Assembly: GCA_902470345.1 (NCBI GenBank)
Contig: CABRGB010000004.1
Location: 1-64,000 of the forward strand
Length of the DNA stretch: 64,000 bases
Direction of reading: 5' to 3'
Origin: an uncultured Collinsella sp.
GTDB lineage: Bacteria; Actinomycetota; Coriobacteriia; Coriobacteriales; Coriobacteriaceae
Made by a program: the position numbers and the translations under genes. A model generated the notes under the pieces. The model saw nothing but the letters and a program-made list of their open reading frames with translations. It was not told the DNA's origin and made no database searches. This document shows positions 18,915 to 27,576 of the stretch, one piece after another. Position 1 is the first letter of the stretch. Every line of letters starts with the position of its first letter.

Positions 18915-21722
18915 ATGAAAAACCTCACCAGGTATTTGCAACGAGCACGTCGGGGAGCACGGATGACCCTGTGCTGGGTGGTCGTTGCGGTCACGGCGCT
19001 TTGCGGGATGCCGACAGCCGGTTTTGCCCTTCAGGATGAATCGCGCGACGAGCTCTATGGCGACGTGGTCAACCCGCTCACCATTACGGTCAATGATCGC
19101 GACTGCACGTTTGTAGATATCGATGACGGCAAGCTCGAGGGCCGTACCTCGATGTATGACAACGTCTCGTTCTACACGGCGGCCGTCAAAAAGGTGCTGC
19201 CCAACTGGGCATCGCTTGCCTATAACATCCTTGGCTATGGCGGAGGCGACGACTCCAAGGACTTTTTGTACTGGGACCACGCCGGCAAGGGCTTTGAGAA
19301 GGACTTCGGCAAGGGTCACTACATCTATCTCTATGATGCGCTTTCGGGCGGCAACGGTGAGCATTCCGATGGTGCCGACAAATCGAAGCAGAGTGGTCTG
19401 ACATCTGCAAAAAGCCTCAACGCGGTCTACGAGCGCTTGACCGACGATATCGCCGGCTGTATCGGTCATAAGCTGAAGGGCTCCGATTTCCGTAAAAACG
19501 TGCCGCTCGACGGACTGTCGAAAGACACGACTGAGCAGGACGTCATCTATGCCACCATTGCTTGTGTCGACAAGCTCGGCGGCACCTATCAGTACGATTT
19601 CAATGGCTTTGGCATCGCGTTCTATAACTTTAGAGTTCAGCAGCTCAACAGCGTGAACAAGCTTAACTGTGCGCCCGAGGACGCGCCGGGCTATTCCTTT
19701 GTCGATTCTAAGACTGAGCAGGAGCTCGTTACCTCGGCACTTAACGTCGGCTATGAGGACGCCTCGCAGAGCATCACGCTCGCCCGCGGTACCGAGGAGA
19801 CGGTCGGCACGAGCACTTCTGAATCCGCATCGTATTCCAAAGGCGGCTCGTGGGGCGCATCGGTGAGCCTCAAGGAGTCGCTGGGCGTGCCCGCAACGGC
19901 GAGCGAGGAGATTGAGACCTCGTTTTCGGCCGAAACCACAATGTCCCAGTTGTGGGAGGCGAGCAAGACCGAGGAACAGTCGATCACCACAACGGACAAT
20001 CAGTCGGTTACCGTCAATATGACGATCCCGGCGCACACGCAGGTCAATAGCAAGCAGACGAGTTCTACCACGACGCTGTCCGAGGACTATGACCAGCCGG
20101 TGGGCGTGACGTTCGACGTGATCATCTTTAACATGAACGGCGAGTGCTACGATGACAACGCCGCCGTGCAGGAGTTCCATACCGCCGGTTATGACCAGCG
20201 CTCGTTCTACACCACCTTTGGCGATCAGTCGACCGACGCCGTGCAGAACCTGTTCCTGCGCTCAATCGCCCATCGTGGCGACGACGGCTACGATACCACC
20301 GCCGGAAACGTTACGAGCTGGTCGCATCGCACCAACAACCACATGGTGCGAGCCATCGATTGGAATTCGGTCCTGGCCGATCGCGAGGTGCCTTCGCGCA
20401 ACGGTGGCGCTCCGCGCACGTGCAACGTGCTCAATGACATGGCCGCCACCTACCCCATGTCCATTACGGGTTCCAATCTGTCGTTTGAGTCGGTGACGGT
20501 CGATACGCAGTTGGGCACGCCGCAGCCTATTAAGCCCATCTCCAAGATTCTCGTGTCGCTGCAGACCGATAAGACCCGAAGGCTTACGGTGGGAGAGGAA
20601 GACCCCATCTCTTCCTATCGCGTGCGTGCAAGGGACGAGGACGATGTTGACTACTACGGCTTTGTGAAGTCGTCGGGCGACTGGCGCGTGGTCGATAAAA
20701 AGGGCAAGGAGTGCAAGTCCGACGTCATCGAGATCCAGACCGACCCTGTCACCCACGAGCAAGTCGTGGTGGGTAAAAAGGCCGGCACCGCCTACGTAAA
20801 GTACTTTATTCCCGAGGACACCTATGTGGACGTGAACGGGCATGTCTCGACCAATGACGAGATCGACGCCGCGGCCTACAAATATAAGGTAAGCGACGTG
20901 GCGCCCGAGCCGTTTAACGGTAGCATCAAACTCGGGGGCTCGGCACAGACCGTCGTCGGCGTCGAGGAAAATCTCAACGGCATCGAAGGCCTGACGGCTA
21001 CGGTCTATGACACGACGGGCAAGGAGGTCGATAGGGTCTGCAGCTGGGAGGCCCAAGAGCTCGAGAGCAAGGGCATTTCGGTCGCGACAGACGGCACGAT
21101 GACCATCTCGCAACCGGGCACCTTCCATGTTCGCGCCTTTATTGACGGCGTGTATTCCGATTGGGCCGAGGTCATTGCCGCACCTGCACCGGTCGACCCG
21201 ATGACGACCGTGGTCGAGACATCGGTGAGCGTTACGTCCGCCTCCACGGGGGATTCTTCGGCAACGACGGATGGCACGGTCCCTGCCCAGGGAGAATGGT
21301 CCGCTTCCGATGCGAACGCGGCCGAGTCTGCTCCGGCGAGCGACGATGCCGCTGCAGTAACTGACGACACCGCGCCCGCTGCCGCGAAGGATGCCTCGCC
21401 GATTCCTACGGGCCTCGTTACCGTTTTGACCGATATCTGCCGCTACGGCATCGATCACGGCCTCATCAGCACATCAAACAAGGAAGAGATGACCAAGCAG
21501 GACTTCGACATCTTAGGCATCCTGTACCTGATGGCAGACAGCCAGGACCTGGTGCCCCAAGACGCCGAGGACGCGATGAGTGAATGGGTCCATGACAACT
21601 ATAATGACGAAGAGCTTGCCACCTGGAAGCAGCATGCGCTTTCGGTGCTGCTCGAATACGGCTATATCGCGCCCGGAACGACCGTGACGACGCCGACGAC
21701 TGATGCTGCGGGCGGCGCATAA
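18915..21722 (+). CDS. Large secreted protein with aerolysin/epsilon-toxin-like region
   Basis: 935 aa, ATG after GGGAGGA. Residues 1-38 form a signal peptide (basic start, hydrophobic core, cut after AGFA). Residues 40-280 are a globular region unknown to me. Residues 285-405 are Ser/Thr-rich alternating strands followed by VTVNMTIPAHTQV and a closing strand, the pattern of the aerolysin/ETX-MTX2 beta-pore-forming fold. Two Ig-like segments (about 540-660 and 670-755), an Ala/Ser/Asp-rich linker (760-830) and a helical C-terminus follow. No LPxTG, lipobox or C-terminal membrane helix is seen, so it should be released. The toxin-fold reading is by eye; toxicity is not shown. Single gene after the ppdK terminator. 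Confidence 0.7.
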   Translation: MKNLTRYLQRARRGARMTLCWVVVAVTALCGMPTAGFALQDESRDELYGDVVNPLTITVNDRDCTFVDIDDGKLEGRTSMYDNVSFYTAAVKKVLPNWASLAYNILGYGGGDDSKDFLYWDHAGKGFEKDFGKGHYIYLYDALSGGNGEHSDGADKSKQSGLTSAKSLNAVYERLTDDIAGCIGHKLKGSDFRKNVPLDGLSKDTTEQDVIYATIACVDKLGGTYQYDFNGFGIAFYNFRVQQLNSVNKLNCAPEDAPGYSFVDSKTEQELVTSALNVGYEDASQSITLARGTEETVGTSTSESASYSKGGSWGASVSLKESLGVPATASEEIETSFSAETTMSQLWEASKTEEQSITTTDNQSVTVNMTIPAHTQVNSKQTSSTTTLSEDYDQPVGVTFDVIIFNMNGECYDDNAAVQEFHTAGYDQRSFYTTFGDQSTDAVQNLFLRSIAHRGDDGYDTTAGNVTSWSHRTNNHMVRAIDWNSVLADREVPSRNGGAPRTCNVLNDMAATYPMSITGSNLSFESVTVDTQLGTPQPIKPISKILVSLQTDKTRRLTVGEEDPISSYRVRARDEDDVDYYGFVKSSGDWRVVDKKGKECKSDVIEIQTDPVTHEQVVVGKKAGTAYVKYFIPEDTYVDVNGHVSTNDEIDAAAYKYKVSDVAPEPFNGSIKLGGSAQTVVGVEENLNGIEGLTATVYDTTGKEVDRVCSWEAQELESKGISVATDGTMTISQPGTFHVRAFIDGVYSDWAEVIAAPAPVDPMTTVVETSVSVTSASTGDSSATTDGTVPAQGEWSASDANAAESAPASDDAAAVTDDTAPAAAKDASPIPTGLVTVLTDICRYGIDHGLISTSNKEEMTKQDFDILGILYLMADSQDLVPQDAEDAMSEWVHDNYNDEELATWKQHALSVLLEYGYIAPGTTVTTPTTDAAGGA

Positions 21723-21774
21723 GTGCAGAAAGATTGCGTGTTTTTGTCTTTTTGCGCACGGGCAAAATAGTTCT

Positions 21775-21802
21775 TGCAGCCAAGGTCGTGGCGTGTATAC
21801 TC
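21775..21802 (+). promoter_or_regulatory. Promoter for rplS
   Basis: TTGCAG (21775-21780), a 16-base spacer and TATACT (21797-21802), 69 bases before the rplS start. Good match to housekeeping boxes. Confidence 0.65.
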
Positions 21803-21870
21803 GAATACGTTTGTTCAACTACGTGCCGGCCAAGGTGGTACGGCACCTCTAGAAGAGTAAGGAATTGCAC

Positions 21871-22212
21871 ATGGATTACATCCGCGCAATCGAGCGTCAG
21901 CAGATCCGCGAGGACATCCCGCAGGTCCGCGTTGCCGACAACGTCAAGGTTCACTACCGCATTAAGGAAGGCGACCGCGAGCGCATCCAGGTTTTCCAGG
22001 GTGACGTCATCCGCATGGCCGGCGCCGGTGCCCGTGAGACCTTCACTGTCCGCAAGATTTCCTTCGGTGTCGGTGTTGAGCGTACCTTCCCGCTTCACAG
22101 CCCCAAGATCGCCAAGCTCGAGGTCGTCCGTCATGGTCGCGTCCGTCGCGCCAAGCTGTACTACCTCCGCGACAAGGTGGGCAAGGCTGCTCGCATCCCC
22201 GAGAAGCGCTAA
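21871..22212 (+). CDS. rplS: 50S ribosomal protein L19
   Basis: 113 aa. Located at the 30S-50S interface. ATG at 21871 ([17 protein letters not shown]) is preceded by AAGG eight bases upstream; a TTG two codons earlier is less likely. Contains the L19 signature [21 protein letters not shown]. In most Gram-positives rplS directly follows trmD; here it has its own promoter and terminator and lies 10 kb away. Confidence 0.96.
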   Translation: MDYIRAIERQQIREDIPQVRVADNVKVHYRIKEGDRERIQVFQGDVIRMAGAGARETFTVRKISFGVGVERTFPLHSPKIAKLEVVRHGRVRRAKLYYLRDKVGKAARIPEKR

Positions 22213-22246
22213 GAAGATCGCAGCGTCTGTCCACTCGTTTGGACAA

Positions 22247-22277
22247 AAGGGTCACCTTCGGGTGGCCCTTCTTTTTA
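22247..22277 (+). terminator. Terminator after rplS
   Basis: AAGGGTCACC pairs with GGTGGCCCTT around a stable TTCG tetraloop, followed by CTTTTTAT. Confidence 0.88.
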
Positions 22278-22305
22278 TCTGATTTGCATGCAAGGAGGCC
22301 CCGAT

Positions 22306-23094
22306 ATGGCCAACATGACGAGCTCGGTTTCGGCATCGCAGGTTGCCGGCGAGCTGGCGAGCGCCACGTTTGAGGAGATCCCCGCCCTCGTGGAGCATTA
22401 TCGTGAGGATCCGCGCCAGCAAGTGATCAAGGCTTGCGAGCGTGCCCTTAAGCGCCATGCCAAGGAACTTGCCGAGCGCGAGCGCGTCAACGGCATGTAC
22501 GAGCTGATGCACGAGCTCGGTGGGGATGGCGTGGTCGTGGGCGTGGACGAGGTGGGTCGCGGCTCGGTGGCCGGTCCCTTGACGGTGTGCGCCGTGTGCC
22601 TTCCCATGGAGCCGCGCGTCTGGGGCATCAACGATTCCAAAAAGCTCACGCCGGCGCGCCGCGAGCTGCTTTCTGTGAAGATTGCCGAGGTCGCGACGGC
22701 GATTGGTTTTTGCCATATCGCGCCCGCGGATATCGATGATATGGGCATGGCCCGCGCCATCCGCGCTGCCGTCGCGGGCGCCGTGGCCGATACGGGGCTT
22801 GAGCCCGATTGCGTGCTTATGGACGGTAACCCCTTGGGCGCCGTTCCCAACGAGCGCGATGTGGTAAAGGGCGATGCCAAAATCGCCTGTATCGCCGCGG
22901 CGTCCATCATGGCCAAGGTCACGCGTGACGAGATGATGGTCGAGTACGACGCCGAGTACCCCGAGTATCATTTGGCCGAGTCGAAGGGCTACGCAAGCCC
23001 CGAGCACATCGAGGCGATTCGCAAACATGGACTTTGTCCGCTGCATCGTGTGAGCTTTTGCGGAAACTTTCTGCAGACTGAGCGCCTTTTCTAG
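22306..23094 (+). CDS. rnhB: Ribonuclease HII
   Basis: 262 aa. Cleaves RNA in RNA-DNA hybrids and removes single ribonucleotides. The start is ATG 22306 behind AAGGAGG; an ATG at 22288 lies upstream of that ribosome site. The catalytic motif VVGVDEVGRGSVAGPL lies at about 77-92, with later acidic residues in DCVLMDGNP and HLAESKGYASPEH. The first 70 residues are an extra helical region, also seen in Gram-positive RNase HII. Downstream is a strong terminator. Confidence 0.95.
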   Translation: MANMTSSVSASQVAGELASATFEEIPALVEHYREDPRQQVIKACERALKRHAKELAERERVNGMYELMHELGGDGVVVGVDEVGRGSVAGPLTVCAVCLPMEPRVWGINDSKKLTPARRELLSVKIAEVATAIGFCHIAPADIDDMGMARAIRAAVAGAVADTGLEPDCVLMDGNPLGAVPNERDVVKGDAKIACIAAASIMAKVTRDEMMVEYDAEYPEYHLAESKGYASPEHIEAIRKHGLCPLHRVSFCGNFLQTERLF

Positions 23095-23143
23095 GTCAAT
23101 TGTGGAGACAAGGACCTCTGGCGTTTTATAAACTTGCTGGTAG

Positions 23144-23185
23144 CGGGCCGTGTGCAACGTGATTGTTGCGTACGGCCCGTTTTTT
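23144..23185 (+). terminator. Terminator after rnhB
   Basis: A 15-bp stem with two G-U pairs (CGGGCCGTGTGCAAC with GTTGCGTACGGCCCG) and a six-base loop is followed by six T residues. It separates rnhB from yraN. Confidence 0.88.
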
Positions 23186-23192
23186 GTCGGCA

Positions 23193-23212
23193 TTTGGTCA
23201 GCTTTTGGTTTG
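23193..23212 (+). promoter_or_regulatory. 20-bp element shared with the comEA promoter region (copy A)
   Basis: TTTGGTCAGCTTTTGGTTTG, 71 bases before the yraN start. It is identical at 19 of 20 positions to 52270-52289, which lies 76 bases before comEA. The element directly follows the rnhB terminator, where a promoter for yraN-yifB-dprA is needed; no ordinary -35/-10 pair is evident here. Confidence 0.6.
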
Positions 23213-23283
23213 TTTCCGGTACTTACCCGCATGAAAGGTGCCCTCATCATCGGGGCAATGCAGTGTGCGGGAAAGGAGACCCC

Positions 23284-23769
23284 ATGTGTGCCGCAAGCAA
23301 AAAGAGCAAGACGCAGCAACTCAAGGAGCGCTGGGAAGACGGCGAGCTCGACTGCGGGGCGATGACGTCCGAGTTTATCAAGGGGCTCAGCCCCCGCGAG
23401 CTCGGCATGCTGGGCGAGCTGATCACGATCGATTACTTTAACGAGCGTGGATACACGTTGTTGGAGCAGGGCTATCGTTGCATTGAGGGCGAAGCCGATC
23501 TGGTGCTGCTCGACGAGCTCGACGATGTCGTGGTGATGGCCGAGGTCAAGACGAGACGCGTTGCCCTGGATTGCACCACGCGGGTCTTTCCCGAGGAGGC
23601 CGTGGACGCCCAAAAGCAGCGTCGGTATCGCCGTATCGCAAGTTGCTATCTCATGGAGCACTATCCGCTCAGGTCGATTCGCTTCGATGCCGTGGGCGTC
23701 ACCATCCGCGGCGGGCATATCGCCGAGATTGAGCACCAGTACAATGCGTTCGATTGGCAGGTGTCGTGA
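23284..23769 (+). CDS. yraN: YraN/UPF0102 family predicted endonuclease-like protein
   Basis: 161 aa. ATG 23284 is preceded by AAAGGAG; longer readings cross the element at 23193 and the terminator. The restriction-endonuclease-like core is visible: LGELITIDYFNERGYTLLEQ, then EGEADLVLLDE and VVMAEVKTRR, i.e. the E...D...ExK arrangement. An N-terminal extension of about 40 residues precedes the core. YraN genes typically lie between rnhB and yifB/dprA. The stop and the next start share one base. Confidence 0.88.
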   Translation: MCAASKKSKTQQLKERWEDGELDCGAMTSEFIKGLSPRELGMLGELITIDYFNERGYTLLEQGYRCIEGEADLVLLDELDDVVVMAEVKTRRVALDCTTRVFPEEAVDAQKQRRYRRIASCYLMEHYPLRSIRFDAVGVTIRGGHIAEIEHQYNAFDWQVS

Positions 23770-25292
23770 TGGCGTTTGAGACGTTTGCCGTACACGCGGC
23801 CTGCATCCGCGGCGTCGAGGCAATTCCCGTCACTGTCGAGGTCTCGCTTGCCGGTGGCGTTCCGGGCATCCAGATGCTCGGCATCCCGAGTATGGAGGTG
23901 ATGGAGTCGCGCGGGCGTATCAGGTGCGCCATGCGCTCGGCCGGCTTCGAGATCCCTCGATCAGGCATTACCGTCAACCTGGCACCCGGCGATATCCGTA
24001 AAACTGGCAGCGGTTTTGACCTGCCGATTGCCATCGCGGTTCTGGCGGCCGATGGGCAGATTCCCCGCGACAACCTCGATCGCTGCCTTATCGCAGGTGA
24101 GCTTGGTCTGGACGGCACGGTGTTGCCCGTCAAGGGCGAGGTGGCGTTTCAGCTGTTGGCGCGCGATATGGGACTTTCGTTTATCGCCGGTAGGTCCGAT
24201 CAACATGTCCCGCTTGCGGGCGTTGACTGCGGGTTTATCGACCACCTATCTCAGCTTGCCCATGGCATGGGGGATGCCGCACGGCATTACCTGGATTCTG
24301 AAGTGCTCGAGGCGACCTTTGAGCCCGAGCTCGATTATGCCGATGTGCTGGGACAGGAGGTCGCCAAACGTGGCATGGCGCTTGCGGCCGCCGGCGAGCT
24401 CGGCTTGCTCATGATCGGCTCGCCCGGTTCGGGCAAGACCATGCTTGCGCGGCGCATGACGGGCATTTTGCCCGAGCTTTCCGTCGAGGACCAGCAGGAG
24501 GCGCTGTGCATCCATTCGGTTTTGGGTGAAAACATCGATGGCCTGCTTGCGGGGCATCGCCCTTTCCGCAGCCCGCATCACAGTATTTCAACCGCGGGGC
24601 TCATCGGCGGCGGACGTCCGGTGCATCCGGGCGAAATTAGCCTGGCTCATGGCGGTGTGCTCTTTTTGGACGAGCTCGCCGAGTTTCCCACCGGCGTGCT
24701 GCAGACGCTGCGTCAGCCCATTGAACGCGGTTACGTGAAGATCGTGCGCGTTGACGGGGCCTTTACGTTCCCCTCGCGCTTTCAGCTGCTGGCCGCGAGC
24801 AATCCCTGCCCCTGCGGCTTTTTGGGCGATCGCGAAGTGCCGTGTCGCTGCTCGGCGGCGATGGTCGAGCGTTACCGGGGCAAGTTGCGCGGTCCTTTGG
24901 CTGATCGTATCGACATGATGATCGACGTGACCCGCCCCGATCCCCAGGTAATCATTGAGGGCGCGGAGGGTATGTCATCGGCCGAGCTGCGCGATTACGT
25001 CGTGCGTGGGCGCGCCTTTCGCGCCTGGCGTGAATCCCGTATGGACGATGCAGACACCGAGGCCGATGAAGATGAGTCGCGGTCCATTGACGGTGTCGTT
25101 TCGACCTTTGGGCTTGATGAGGCTGCCGAGAAATGCGTACTCGGCCTGTCGAGACGCACGCATCTTACGGGTCGCGGCATCGTGCGCCTGGTGCGCATCG
25201 CACGCACGATCGCCGATGTTGCCGAAAGCGAACGGGTGTCGCAGGATCACGTGCTCGAGGCGGCGATGTACCAGGGAAGGAGGGACCAATAA
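23769..25292 (+). CDS. comM: YifB/ComM family Mg-chelatase-like AAA+ ATPase
   Basis: 507 aa. The family is linked to natural transformation: ComM is a helicase aiding branch migration in Haemophilus and Vibrio. An N-terminal Lon/ChlI-like domain (about 1-170) is followed by an AAA+ module with Walker A GSPGSGKTML (about 218-227) and Walker B GGVLFLDELAEF. Four Cys (NPCPCGFLGDREVPCRC) match the Mg-chelatase-like zinc-type insertion. Start ATG 23769 overlaps the yraN stop by one base; dprA follows with the same kind of overlap. Confidence 0.93.
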   Translation: MAFETFAVHAACIRGVEAIPVTVEVSLAGGVPGIQMLGIPSMEVMESRGRIRCAMRSAGFEIPRSGITVNLAPGDIRKTGSGFDLPIAIAVLAADGQIPRDNLDRCLIAGELGLDGTVLPVKGEVAFQLLARDMGLSFIAGRSDQHVPLAGVDCGFIDHLSQLAHGMGDAARHYLDSEVLEATFEPELDYADVLGQEVAKRGMALAAAGELGLLMIGSPGSGKTMLARRMTGILPELSVEDQQEALCIHSVLGENIDGLLAGHRPFRSPHHSISTAGLIGGGRPVHPGEISLAHGGVLFLDELAEFPTGVLQTLRQPIERGYVKIVRVDGAFTFPSRFQLLAASNPCPCGFLGDREVPCRCSAAMVERYRGKLRGPLADRIDMMIDVTRPDPQVIIEGAEGMSSAELRDYVVRGRAFRAWRESRMDDADTEADEDESRSIDGVVSTFGLDEAAEKCVLGLSRRTHLTGRGIVRLVRIARTIADVAESERVSQDHVLEAAMYQGRRDQ

Positions 25293-26224
25293 TGGGCGAG
25301 GAGACCTTCGAGCTGCATCCAGGTGATGCATTGTATCCCGAGACCGTTTTGGAGCTCCTGGATGTGCCCCAGACCTTATATGTGCGTGGCGACCCCGCCG
25401 TGTTATCGACGCCCGCGCTCTCCATCATCGGCGCGCGCAAGGCCTCGCCGTACGGTCTTGCCGTGGCAGAACTTGCGGCCAGGGTGGCGGTTGAGGCGGG
25501 GGTGACGGTGGTCTCGGGCGGTGCGGTCGGCTGCGACCAGGCGTCGGGTTGGGCTGCGGTCAACGCCGGGGGCAAACACATCGTGGTGCTGGGGACCGGC
25601 GCCGATGTTGTCTATCCGCGCTCGAGCGCCGGCCTCATCACGCGCACGCTCGATACGGGCGGCGCGGTCGTTTCTATTTCGCCGTGGGGTATGGGACCGC
25701 GTAAGTTCGCCTTTCCGCGGCGTAATCGCGTAATCGCTGCCTTGTCGCAGGCGCTCTTTATTTCTGAGGCGGGCATGCCCTCGGGTACGTTCTCCACGGC
25801 GGAGGCCGCTATGGACCTGGGACGAGAGCTCCTTGCGGTGCCGGGCTCTATCCTTTCGCCCGAGTCGCGCGGGACCAACTACCTCATCGCTAACGGAGCC
25901 TGCTGCATCATCGACGAGGAATCTATCGAGATGGCCATCTCGCGCATCTACGGCACGCTGCGCTACTCGCGCCCCGATGCACCTGGCATCGCCGATCTGG
26001 ACCCCACGCAGCAGGCCGTGATGCACGCGCTTATCGCTTCGCCGCTCAAGGTCGACGATATTGCCGCGCTCGTCTCGCTTGATGCTGTCGGCGTGCTCAA
26101 GCTCTTGGGCTCGCTCGAGCTCGAGGGACTTATCGAGCGCATGATGGATGGAAGGTATGCGCCCTCAAAGTTTGCGCTTCACGCCCAGACGCCCTTCGGT
26201 CACAATGGAAAGCGTGTCAATTAG
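25292..26224 (+). CDS. dprA: DNA-processing protein DprA/Smf
   Basis: 310 aa. Loads RecA on incoming single-stranded DNA during transformation. ATG 25292 overlaps the comM stop (TAATG). The Rossmann core shows SIIGARKASPYG, VVSGGAVGCDQASGW and VLGTGADVVYPRSSAGL, then FPRRNRVIAALS, all typical. A short winged-helix-like C-terminus (about 235-300) resembles the DML1-type domain. The N-terminal SAM-like domain seen in Streptococcus is essentially missing. Third gene of yraN-comM-dprA. Confidence 0.95.
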   Translation: MGEETFELHPGDALYPETVLELLDVPQTLYVRGDPAVLSTPALSIIGARKASPYGLAVAELAARVAVEAGVTVVSGGAVGCDQASGWAAVNAGGKHIVVLGTGADVVYPRSSAGLITRTLDTGGAVVSISPWGMGPRKFAFPRRNRVIAALSQALFISEAGMPSGTFSTAEAAMDLGRELLAVPGSILSPESRGTNYLIANGACCIIDEESIEMAISRIYGTLRYSRPDAPGIADLDPTQQAVMHALIASPLKVDDIAALVSLDAVGVLKLLGSLELEGLIERMMDGRYAPSKFALHAQTPFGHNGKRVN

Positions 26225-26238
26225 AAAGGTGTTTGCAG

Positions 26239-27576
26239 ATGCAGTTCGATCAGGTGACGGTTATCGGTGGAGGTCTGGCGGGTTCGGAATGTGCGATCCA
26301 GCTGGCAGATCGCGGGTTTGCCGTAAAGCTGTGCGAGATGCGCCCCCAGGTGAGCTCTCCGGCCCACCATACCGACCACCTGGCCGAGCTCGTCTGCTCA
26401 AATTCGTTTAAGTCAACCCGTCCGGATTCCGCTGCTGGCCTACTAAAGGCTGAGCTCGAGCGCATGGGTTCGGTACTGCTCGATTGCGCCCATCGTGCGG
26501 CCGTTCCCGCTGGCGGTGCCCTGGCGGTCGACCGCGTTAAGTTTTCCGAGCTTGTCGAGGCCGAGGTTGCCGCCCGGCCCAATATCGAGGTCGTGCACGG
26601 CGAGGTCACGCAGATTCCCGAGGGCCACGTGGTCATTGCCGCAGGGCCCTTGTGCTCGCCGGCGCTGAGCGAAGAGGTCATGAAGCTCGTCGGTGGCGAC
26701 GCCTTGGCGTTCTTTGACGCTGCCGCGCCAATCGTCGATGCCTCCACGCTCGATATGGACGTGCTGTTCTCGCAGTCGCGCTATGAGGAGCAGGGGAGCG
26801 GCGACTATCTCAACGCTCCGCTCAACAAGGAGGAGTACGAGGCCTTTATCGAGGCACTCACAACCGCCGACCGCGTGGTGCTCAAGGACTTTGAGGGTGG
26901 CGACCTGTTCCAGGCCTGTCAGCCTGCCGAGGAAGTCGCCCGCACTGGCAAGGATGCTATCCGATTTGGCGCCATGAAGCCAGTCGGCCTCACCGACCCG
27001 CGAACCGGACGTCGTCCCTGGGCGGCGATTCAGCTGCGTGCCGAGAACAAGGAAAAGACCGCCTATAACCTGGTGGGCTTCCAGACCAACCTGACCTTTG
27101 GCGAACAAAAGCGTGTCTTCCATATGGTTCCCGGTCTGGAGAATGCCGAGTTCTTCCGTTATGGCGTCATGCACCGCAATACTTTTGTCGATGCGCCGCA
27201 CGTTCTTGACGGCACCTTTGCCGTGCCCGGTACGAGCGTGCGCCTTGCCGGTCAGATCACCGGCACCGAGGGATACATGGAAGCGGTGGCGACCGGTCTG
27301 CTCGCTGCACTCAATACCTATGCCGAGGCAATCGAGGCGGAGCCTGTTGAGTTACCGCGAGTGGGCGCCCTGGGTGCGCTCGTGGGCTATGCGACCGATC
27401 CGGCAACCGTGGGCTACCAGCCCATGCATGTCAATTTTGGCCTGGTGCCGCCGCTCGAGGACGGCAAGCGCCGCAGTAAACGCGACCGCTACCAGGCTTA
27501 TGCGGATCGCGCGCTCGAGGCCCTCGATGCCTACTTGGCCACGCGTTCCGACTTGTTTGGGGGCGACCGGTCATAG
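26239..27576 (+). CDS. trmFO: Methylenetetrahydrofolate-tRNA-(uracil-54-C5)-methyltransferase
   Basis: 445 aa. FAD- and folate-dependent enzyme that makes m5U54 in the tRNA T-loop. ATG 26239 (MQFDQVTVIGGGLAGSE) gives the expected FAD-binding start; a TTG two codons earlier is possible. Signature strings: PAHHTDHLAELVCSNSFKS, LKAELERMGS and GALAVDR. The end overlaps the inferred xer start by 4 bases. In Firmicutes topA usually sits between dprA and trmFO; it is absent here. Confidence 0.96.
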   Translation: MQFDQVTVIGGGLAGSECAIQLADRGFAVKLCEMRPQVSSPAHHTDHLAELVCSNSFKSTRPDSAAGLLKAELERMGSVLLDCAHRAAVPAGGALAVDRVKFSELVEAEVAARPNIEVVHGEVTQIPEGHVVIAAGPLCSPALSEEVMKLVGGDALAFFDAAAPIVDASTLDMDVLFSQSRYEEQGSGDYLNAPLNKEEYEAFIEALTTADRVVLKDFEGGDLFQACQPAEEVARTGKDAIRFGAMKPVGLTDPRTGRRPWAAIQLRAENKEKTAYNLVGFQTNLTFGEQKRVFHMVPGLENAEFFRYGVMHRNTFVDAPHVLDGTFAVPGTSVRLAGQITGTEGYMEAVATGLLAALNTYAEAIEAEPVELPRVGALGALVGYATDPATVGYQPMHVNFGLVPPLEDGKRRSKRDRYQAYADRALEALDAYLATRSDLFGGDRS

